From an uncultured Bacteroidota bacterium (GTDB lineage: Bacteria > Bacteroidota > Bacteroidia > Chitinophagales > Chitinophagaceae): a stretch of DNA of 5,149 nucleotides. The notes below the pieces were generated by a model, which ran no database searches, was not told where the DNA came from, and saw only the letters and a list, made by a program, of their open reading frames with translations. The DNA lies in contig CAIZLI010000185.1 of the NCBI GenBank assembly GCA_903933765.1, positions 1 through 5,149 on the forward strand. Reading direction: 5' to 3'. Both the position numbers and the translations under genes were made by a program. Positions 1 through 5,149 of the stretch are shown piece after piece. Position 1 is the stretch's first letter. The number at the start of each line of letters is the position of its first letter.

Positions 1-137
1 ACGCATACCACCATTAGTACAATCTTAAAATTAGCACTAATGACTTTTTTAATTTTTACGATCCAACCATTCAACCAACTCGCGAAAGAGAAAGGTTGTT
101 CGTAAGGATAATTAGACATATCGTTTGGAGCGTTCAT
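1..137 (-). CDS. Partial membrane protein, possibly Wzz-type chain-length determinant (3'-partial)
   Basis: An open frame begins with ATG at 137-135, 4 nt after the export protein stop, and runs to the left edge with no stop: 45 complete codons. The peptide opens MNAPNDMSNYPYEQPFSFAS, continues with a basic stretch (WIVKIKKVI), and enters a hydrophobic segment at about 37-45 (NFKIVLMVV) that looks like the start of a transmembrane helix. A soluble N-terminus, a basic stretch and then a first membrane helix fit the start of a Wzz/chain-length-determinant inner-membrane protein, which commonly sits beside Wza-like genes. That function is inferred from position and topology only; no diagnostic motif is in view. 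An in-frame TAA lies just upstream (152-150), so the start is at or after that point. Met7 (119-117) is an alternative. No Shine-Dalgarno sequence is visible and the upstream bases are A/T-rich, as is common in Bacteroidota. Confidence 0.7.
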   Translation of the reverse strand, partial: MNAPNDMSNYPYEQPFSFASWLNGWIVKIKKVISANFKIVLMVVC

Positions 138-141
138 CAGT

Positions 142-2442
142 TTATAATTTTAAAATGGCAGCTAAGCTCACCAATCCAGAAATGATAGAAGTTATTGCAG
201 TGATTTCGGCAATGGTTAATCCTTTTTGTTTTTCAGGCACTTCTGGTACAATAATTTTGCTACCAGATTTTACAGTTGGATAAAATCTAAAGAACAAGAA
301 CTTAGTTGTCTTGCGATTAATGCCATTGCTATATTGAATATAGGCTTTAGATAAAGAGCCTCTGTTCTTTAAACCACCTGCTGCAGAGATATAAGATTTG
401 AAGCTGCTTGATTCAAAACGAATTAATTGAGGATTGTACACCGCACCCACAATTTCAACATAAGGGTCGTTGCGTGATACAAATAAACTATCACCAGGCA
501 ACAATAGTAATCCCATGTCTTTTGCTGCATTTTGTTCAAGGTTCACCCCTATTCTTGTACCATTGCGGAAAACTTGTAAGTCTTTTAAAGAACCATACTG
601 TGTTAAACCACCAGCACGTGTAATGATGTCCTGGATGTTTTCGTCACGGCGCTCTAAAGCAAAATTGCCTGGGAATAAAACTTCACCACGCACTTTTACG
701 TCACCAATAAATTTATAGTTCAACAATCTTGGTACATAAATATAATCCTGCGGTTCTAGGGTTAAAGAAGCGTCTTTATTGGTCAATGCTGCATCCAATT
801 CTAATTTCATCAAGTCCACCATTTGATTGCTCATGGCATCTGTTCTGTTTTTCTCTAAACGAGAAAGCTCCACTCTATGGTAAGCAGCGTCATTCAAAAA
901 TCCACCAGCAAGTGCAATCAAGTCTTGGATCTGCATACCTTTTCTAAATAACACTTTACCCGGATTGCGCACATTACCATCAATGGTGACATATTGTTGT
1001 TCAATTAAATCATCTTTCGCAAATACATGAATTGAATCTTCTGAACTCAATGCAATGTCAGTGGTACTTAAAGTATTTAAATCAACCGAAACAATTGTTT
1101 TTTCTCTGTTCACACCAACACGCTTGATGATGGCTCTTGTCAAAAATGCATCTGCTCTTAAGCCATCTGCTTTTTTAAGTAAGTTTTTAAGAGAAAGCTG
1201 TGGCGTATATCCGTATTCACCCGGACGATACACCGCACCAGTGATGGTCACTTTGTTTTCGAACAGCGGTTCCATCTTCTCTGCAAAAATAGAATCGCTT
1301 TGCATAGGGATGTAGTTCATGAAGGAACTTGTCTCAACATCTTTATATAATTTCTCACGACCATTTAATTGTACAATCTTTAAACGATCCGTAAATGCAG
1401 AATCACTAAAGCCGCCAGCAAAAGCCAAAGCTTGTGCCAAGTTTTCATTAGGTAATAATTCATACACCATTGGACGCTTCACCATACCAGCAAACTCCAC
1501 ACGTTTTAAAGTAGGTGTGAACACCAATACATCTTGGTCTTCTAAACGAATATCAGCAGGCAATACACCTTTTTGTAAAAATGGATACAAGTCAATTGTC
1601 GCAACCATTTTATTATTACGAATCACTTGAATATTTCTTAAAGTACCATTGAGTGTTGGACCACCAGTAATGTACACCACATTAAATACAGTCGCCAATG
1701 CAGATACTTGATAACCACCTGGACGTTCTACTTCACCAATCACTGTTACACGGATAGATCTTCCATTAGATAAACTCAAATTCAATTTTGTCTTACCCAT
1801 TGTTAAAGCAGGATAAGATTTAGCCATGCGCGCAAAAATGCGTTGCTTCGCTTGTTCTATTGTTAAGCCTGTTAAAGAAATAACGCCAACATATTCTACT
1901 TTGATAGATCCATCACGAGATAATTTTGCATCAATATCTGTTTCGTTCAATCCACTTAAAGTAATATTCAATTCATCACCCGGACCTAAAATATAGTTCT
2001 TAGGCGTTGCTACATTTAAATTAGGTTGGAATTCTGTATTAGGATTGCTAAAGAAACTATAGCCGTAATATCTTTCATTGGTGCGGATAAATGGCACCTC
2101 GTTCACCCAACTAGAATCCTGTAAAAACATCGAAGTGTCTTTAATGAAATTTTTGCTGGCAGCAGTAGTTCCAAATTTTGATTTTTGTGCAGCCTGAATT
2201 CCTACAAGACGTTTTTTAAACATCCCCACTTCATTCGGACCTAAACCTTTTTGTACCATCATCTTCATTGCTTCCGATTCAGTCATGCCTTTAGCAGAAA
2301 ATTGCTGCCAAACCTGCATCATCTGTTGATCGGACAATTGATTGATCTTAAGGTTCTTTAAGTCTTGGGCCCCTAGGCTTCCAACTAAAAAAATAGCAAC
2401 CAAAACCAGGATGCTTTTTGTTTTTGCAAAAAATGATGTCAT
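142..2442 (-). CDS. Wza-like polysaccharide export protein with six SLBB-type repeats
   Basis: A 766-residue predicted periplasmic and outer-membrane conduit for polysaccharide. A Sec signal peptide spans about residues 1-25 (hydrophobic ILVLVAIFLVGSLG, cleavage near LGA/QD). There is no lipobox and no cysteine anywhere, unlike lipoprotein Wza. Residues 27-100 form a charged, Gln- and Met-rich helical region. The Poly_export domain lies at about 148-225 and opens with NYILGPGDEL (149-158). Six SLBB-type units follow, starting near 231, 315, 398, 485, 582 and 662, each opening with a V-x-G-x-V-x-x-P-like strand and most carrying an AGG-F/L motif about 25 residues later. A hydrophobic helix closes the protein at about 741-766. 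E. coli Wza has about 380 residues; long multi-SLBB forms are usual in Bacteroidota. The ATG is supported by a purine-rich AAGAAGA 5 nt upstream and by the signal peptide directly after it. It lies 27 nt after the Wzi-like gene and 4 nt before the next gene, so it is probably co-transcribed with both. Confidence 0.94.
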   Translation of the reverse strand: MTSFFAKTKSILVLVAIFLVGSLGAQDLKNLKINQLSDQQMMQVWQQFSAKGMTESEAMKMMVQKGLGPNEVGMFKKRLVGIQAAQKSKFGTTAASKNFIKDTSMFLQDSSWVNEVPFIRTNERYYGYSFFSNPNTEFQPNLNVATPKNYILGPGDELNITLSGLNETDIDAKLSRDGSIKVEYVGVISLTGLTIEQAKQRIFARMAKSYPALTMGKTKLNLSLSNGRSIRVTVIGEVERPGGYQVSALATVFNVVYITGGPTLNGTLRNIQVIRNNKMVATIDLYPFLQKGVLPADIRLEDQDVLVFTPTLKRVEFAGMVKRPMVYELLPNENLAQALAFAGGFSDSAFTDRLKIVQLNGREKLYKDVETSSFMNYIPMQSDSIFAEKMEPLFENKVTITGAVYRPGEYGYTPQLSLKNLLKKADGLRADAFLTRAIIKRVGVNREKTIVSVDLNTLSTTDIALSSEDSIHVFAKDDLIEQQYVTIDGNVRNPGKVLFRKGMQIQDLIALAGGFLNDAAYHRVELSRLEKNRTDAMSNQMVDLMKLELDAALTNKDASLTLEPQDYIYVPRLLNYKFIGDVKVRGEVLFPGNFALERRDENIQDIITRAGGLTQYGSLKDLQVFRNGTRIGVNLEQNAAKDMGLLLLPGDSLFVSRNDPYVEIVGAVYNPQLIRFESSSFKSYISAAGGLKNRGSLSKAYIQYSNGINRKTTKFLFFRFYPTVKSGSKIIVPEVPEKQKGLTIAEITAITSIISGLVSLAAILKL
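244..1752 (-). repeat. Six divergent SLBB-type repeat units within the export protein
   Basis: Protein-level repeats of about 72-88 residues. The unit openings are RVTVIGEVERPGGY (from residue 231), VEFAGMVKRPMVY (315), VTITGAVYRPGEY (398), VTIDGNVRNPGKV (485), VKVRGEVLFPGNF (582) and VEIVGAVYNPQLI (662). A second motif recurs inside the units as GGP (260-262), AGGF (342-345), ADGL (425-428), AGGF (512-515), AGGL (610-613) and AGGL (688-691). Units 2 and 6 lack the Gly after the Pro, and unit 3 has Asp in place of the first Gly of AGG. SLBB folds in Wza stack as periplasmic rings, so six units suggest an extended periplasmic tube. Unit ends are approximate. Confidence 0.8.
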
Positions 2443-2447
2443 TATTA

Positions 2448-2454
2448 TCTTCTT
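2448..2454 (-). promoter_or_regulatory. Probable ribosome binding site of the Wza-like gene
   Basis: The minus strand reads AAGAAGA here, followed by 5 nt (TAATA) and the ATG at 2442. It is the only purine-rich stretch in the 27-nt gap after the Wzi-like stop codon. It supports this start, although Bacteroidota often initiate without a strong Shine-Dalgarno sequence, so its importance is uncertain. Confidence 0.45.
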
Positions 2455-2469
2455 ATATATGTAAAAGTA

Positions 2470-4188
2470 CTAAAATTTATTCCAGCAAATCCCTAAACTG
2501 GCATCCGAAAACCATTTGCCTTTGCCAATAGCGGGTTTTTGGAAGGTATTCGCATAACTAAAGTTCAAACTCAAATTGTGCCAGAGTTGATATTGGGCAT
2601 TTAAGCCCATTTTAGTGCGTTTGAATTGAGGATTAAAGCCAAATTTAGGTTGAGGCTCAGCAAAATACTGTGTTTCTAAACTGCCTTCCCCATTTTTACG
2701 CAACATAAAGGCAAATGCCTCCAGGGTTAAATTGGCTTTAGGATGGTATTTGGCACTCAAGAAAATCCTATCCGCATTGGAGCCCATCCAGTCACCAAGG
2801 CTATAATTGGCATTGGAATAGTTTTGAGCAGCAATAAAGTTGCGATACATGAACGGATTTAAGCGGGTATACTCCGCATTGAAAGTCAGGTAGTTTAAAA
2901 AAAGATCTGTCACCGATGCCCCCAACTGATAGCCTAATTGATTACGTGACTTGCCTGAATTAAAAGCAGTACTCAATCTTATTTCATCAATCATCCACTG
3001 ACCATACAAGTGTGTATTGCGTAATTGATTACGACTACTAAAACCAAAAAAGAATTGACCATTGGATCCGGTTAAAATATTGTCTGCATATTTTTGATTG
3101 TCAAATGCTTTAAAAAAAGTAACAGGCAACATATAAGCCAATTGCAAGTTTTCACTATACATGATAGATTCACCTAAATTAATTTTCAATCCTTTCATAG
3201 GCGCAATCTCTACCGAATGTGTTGCAAAATATTTAGGTAGGTATTGTTGACGCACACCGCCATATACTTTATTATTTAAATCATAACTAGCACGTGTATC
3301 TAACACACCCGATTCTAACCAAGCATGCATGTAATTAAATTTTAACCATGCACTAGGTTGATAATTGAGTGCATAAAAAGGATAAGCAGGTGCTTTGTCC
3401 GATAAAACGATGTTACCGTATTTTCCATAACCCATCACATTTTGATCCTGACCCACTGTAATCATACCCTTATTTAAACGATAGCTTAAAGTGGCGTTCA
3501 TTTGTGAGTAGTTCAAGATTTTTGGATTGGTTGTTTCCTTACGAACAAAGCCAGGCAATTCATTGTCAACGCGCAAAGAATCAAAACCACCTTGCTCATT
3601 GATGTCCATAAAGCTCAATTGAAAACCAATGCGCTTACCGGCATAACCAAAAAGCTGAAAGCCTTTGCCTTGGATGCTATTGGATTTGCCATTACTAGAT
3701 TGCATGGTAACATTACCAACTGGATCTACGATGATGCCAAAGTGATTGTCCTTATATGCAATCAAGTGTTGCTGTATAGATGGATTTGATTTTAATTTTT
3801 TGAAGGAAATAAACTGAGGACCGCTATATAAATTTTTATTTAAGCCTGTATCTGCTAAACCAGATCCAATATGAATGACCTTTGAATTTTCTAAAGTAAA
3901 ACCTGCAATAAAAAAATCTAATTCTTTTCGCTCTATTGCAGATAAGTCATTTTTTTGATTTTGTAATTCCTCTAATTTTTGAAAAATAATTTTACGATCA
4001 ACAGGTTTGATGAAATCGTTGAATTCAATTTTTCCTTTCTGCGCCATACGACTTAAAAAATCAATGACTGTGGACTGGTGCGATTGCACCTGTGCATTCA
4101 ATGAAGTAAAATTGGGCATCATTGTCTGCAACAATAAAATACAAAATACTATTTTGACAATTTTTTTAGGATGCATGTTCAAAAACAT
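2470..4188 (-). CDS. Wzi-family capsule assembly outer-membrane beta-barrel protein
   Basis: A 572-residue predicted outer-membrane protein resembling the Caps_assemb_Wzi family, whose E. coli member binds capsule polymer at the cell surface. Residues 1-32 look like a Sec signal peptide: PKKIVKIV, then a hydrophobic stretch, with likely cleavage after LNA at 30-32. A helical region follows at about 38-100 (FLSRMAQKGKIEFNDF, then RKIIFQKLEEL, then AIERKELDFF), as often precedes the barrel in Bacteroidota members. From about residue 105 there are alternating short beta-like segments rich in Tyr, Phe, Trp, Asn and Gly, ending in a terminal Phe, as expected for BAM-dependent barrels. It is longer than E. 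coli Wzi (about 480 residues). The start is 1 nt after the transferase stop. Met5 (codon 4176-4174) is an alternative start giving a more typical signal peptide. An AAAGG at 4204-4200 could act as a distant ribosome binding site. The stop is TAG. The barrel is clear from sequence; the Wzi assignment rests on family resemblance and context. Confidence 0.88.
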   Translation of the reverse strand: MFLNMHPKKIVKIVFCILLLQTMMPNFTSLNAQVQSHQSTVIDFLSRMAQKGKIEFNDFIKPVDRKIIFQKLEELQNQKNDLSAIERKELDFFIAGFTLENSKVIHIGSGLADTGLNKNLYSGPQFISFKKLKSNPSIQQHLIAYKDNHFGIIVDPVGNVTMQSSNGKSNSIQGKGFQLFGYAGKRIGFQLSFMDINEQGGFDSLRVDNELPGFVRKETTNPKILNYSQMNATLSYRLNKGMITVGQDQNVMGYGKYGNIVLSDKAPAYPFYALNYQPSAWLKFNYMHAWLESGVLDTRASYDLNNKVYGGVRQQYLPKYFATHSVEIAPMKGLKINLGESIMYSENLQLAYMLPVTFFKAFDNQKYADNILTGSNGQFFFGFSSRNQLRNTHLYGQWMIDEIRLSTAFNSGKSRNQLGYQLGASVTDLFLNYLTFNAEYTRLNPFMYRNFIAAQNYSNANYSLGDWMGSNADRIFLSAKYHPKANLTLEAFAFMLRKNGEGSLETQYFAEPQPKFGFNPQFKRTKMGLNAQYQLWHNLSLNFSYANTFQKPAIGKGKWFSDASLGICWNKF

Positions 4189-4189
4189 T

Positions 4190-5149
4190 TTAGTAAGCGC
4201 CTTTATCGCGCAACATTTTAATGATGGTTTGCAAAATAATTTGCAGGTCTAAGGTAAAGGACCAACGATGAATATAATACAAGTCAAAGTTCACGCGTTG
4301 TTCCATTTCCTCATGGGTACGCACTTCTCCGCGGCAACCATTGATCTGCGCCCAACCAGTAATACCAGGGTTCACCATATGGCGCTTTAAATAATTGTCT
4401 ACGCTCTTCATGGATTCTAAGTTCATAGGCGTTGGATGTGGTCTAGGGCCCACCACAGACATTTCACCTTTTAATACATTCCAAAACTGAGGTAATTCAT
4501 CGATACTATATTTACGCAATACCTTACCTAATCCGGTCACACGAGGATCGTTTCGAGAAGTTTGTTCAAAATCTTCACCACCGTTGCCATTGTACCCGTT
4601 TTTGGTATGCATGGTTCTAAACTTATAACAAATGATGGGTTGGTTGTTGACACCCCAACGTTCTTGTTTGTAATATACTGGTCCTTTGGAATCAAGCTTC
4701 ACTAAAATAGCGATGATTGGAAACAACCACCAACCAATGATTGCAAAAAATAAAACTGCGAATAATTTATCGAATAATATTTTGAAAAACTTATTCTCCC
4801 ATTTATCTAAAGGCAGTTCATTTAAATTGATCACCGATAACAAACCAAGGTTGTCCATCTCTTCGGACTTAGTGGTTAAGTCCTGAAGCGCAGGCATCAA
4901 ACGAACACGCACATTGAGTTGGTCACAAATTTCGGCACAGTAACGAATCTCCCAGGATTTTTCACTAGGCAAAGAAATAATCACCTCATCTATATGTTGT
5001 GCCTTTAAAGCATTTTCTAAATCACGGATCTTTCCTAAAAAATGTATGTCCTCAGTGTTGTCTTGACTTTGTAATTCTTCGTCATGAATAAAGCCCACGC
5101 ATTTATAGCCATAATAAACATGCTGCTTCAATGTTTTAAAAAACTCAAT
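4190..5149 (-). CDS. Undecaprenyl-phosphate sugar-1-phosphate transferase, WcaJ-type (5'-partial)
   Basis: Predicted priming enzyme of polysaccharide synthesis: it moves a sugar-1-phosphate (glucose-1-phosphate in the WcaJ/GumD group) from a UDP-sugar to undecaprenyl phosphate at the inner membrane. The visible 319 residues start with part of a Rossmann-like regulatory domain (CoA_binding_3 type, about 1-95). A hydrophobic re-entrant helix follows (about 122-151), then the bacterial sugar transferase core: KFRTM at 176-180, NDPRVTGLG at 200-208, SIDELPQ at 215-221 with the catalytic Asp-Glu dyad of monotopic transferases at 217-218, GPRPH at 234-238, and PGITGWAQING at 261-271. The C-terminal end in -AY resembles WcaJ. 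The frame is open to the right edge. Family members are about 460 residues, so roughly 140, including N-terminal membrane helices, lie outside the window. A TTG at 5131 is an internal Leu codon, not a start. The stop lies 1 nt before the next gene. The exact sugar cannot be read from the sequence. Confidence 0.93.
   Translation of the reverse strand: MEFFKTLKQHVYYGYKCVGFIHDEELQSQDNTEDIHFLGKIRDLENALKAQHIDEVIISLPSEKSWEIRYCAEICDQLNVRVRLMPALQDLTTKSEEMDNLGLLSVINLNELPLDKWENKFFKILFDKLFAVLFFAIIGWWLFPIIAILVKLDSKGPVYYKQERWGVNNQPIICYKFRTMHTKNGYNGNGGEDFEQTSRNDPRVTGLGKVLRKYSIDELPQFWNVLKGEMSVVGPRPHPTPMNLESMKSVDNYLKRHMVNPGITGWAQINGCRGEVRTHEEMEQRVNFDLYYIHRWSFTLDLQIILQTIIKMLRDKGAY

Noticed and set aside
437..1240. 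Short recurring DNA words such as TACACCGCACC (near 437 and 1231) and CCACCAGCA (near 609 and 902).
   Set aside because: They encode the repeated GAVY-x-P and AGG motifs of the SLBB units, so protein-level repetition explains them; they are not regularly spaced DNA repeats or CRISPR units.
408..1630. Several plus-strand open frames of 71-103 codons (408-623, 470-718, 729-947, 1055-1315, 1319-1630).
   Set aside because: They lie antisense inside the well-supported export protein gene, have no recognisable domains, and overlap one another in part; they are shadows of its codon use.
2443..2469. Possible terminator or small regulatory element in the longest intergenic gap.
   Set aside because: The 27 nt are AT-rich with no GC stem-loop followed by a T-run; nothing beyond a likely ribosome binding site can be supported.
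2462..2489. Possible Bacteroidota-type promoter before the Wza-like gene: TTTG at 2489-2486 and TACTTTTA at 2469-2462 on the minus strand, resembling TAnnTTTG.
   Set aside because: The last base of the -7 element does not match, the spacing is only 16 nt against the usual 19-21 or so, and such AT-rich matches are frequent by chance. The neighbouring junctions also suggest read-through.
3592..4886. Plus-strand open frames at 3592-3789, 4007-4252 and 4686-4886.
   Set aside because: They are antisense to the Wzi-like and transferase genes, with no family resemblance and no promoter or ribosome binding site that I can see.

Overview
The window looks like part of a surface-polysaccharide (capsule or exopolysaccharide) locus from a Bacteroidota bacterium. 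A freshwater or soil Chitinophagaceae-type organism is possible, but that is only an impression. Four lines of evidence support the phylum: the DNA is AT-rich; ribosome binding sites are weak or absent; the export protein is a long multi-SLBB Wza relative with no lipobox cysteine; and it sits beside a long Wzi-family barrel protein.

All genes lie on the minus strand and read right to left, in the order: (1) a polyprenyl-phosphate sugar-1-phosphate transferase of the WcaJ type, cut at its 5' end by the right edge (5149-4190); (2) a Wzi-family outer-membrane capsule assembly protein (4188-2470); (3) a Wza-like polysaccharide export protein with six SLBB-type repeats (2442-142); (4) the first 45 codons of a further gene that runs off the left edge (137-1), probably the inner-membrane Wzz-type chain-length or co-export partner. 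The gaps are 1, 27 and 4 nt, with no terminator or convincing promoter between genes, so they are almost certainly one transcriptional unit. Its promoter lies outside the window to the right.

Taken together, the order follows the path of the product. The transferase loads the first sugar phosphate onto undecaprenyl phosphate at the inner membrane. The Wza-like protein, with its presumed Wzz-like partner, carries the finished polymer across the periplasm and outer membrane. The Wzi-like barrel probably helps hold or organise the polymer at the surface. No flippase (Wzx), polymerase (Wzy) or other glycosyltransferase is visible here.

There is no gene-free stretch over 300 bases, and I see no RNA gene, mobile element, CRISPR array or attachment site. 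I found no clearly undescribed system. The points most worth checking are the architecture of the Wza-like protein (six divergent SLBB repeats, a helical N-terminal region, a hydrophobic C-terminal helix, no lipid anchor), a Phe-Pro in place of the usual Ser-Pro in the transferase's membrane helix, and the unlisted partial gene at the left edge.
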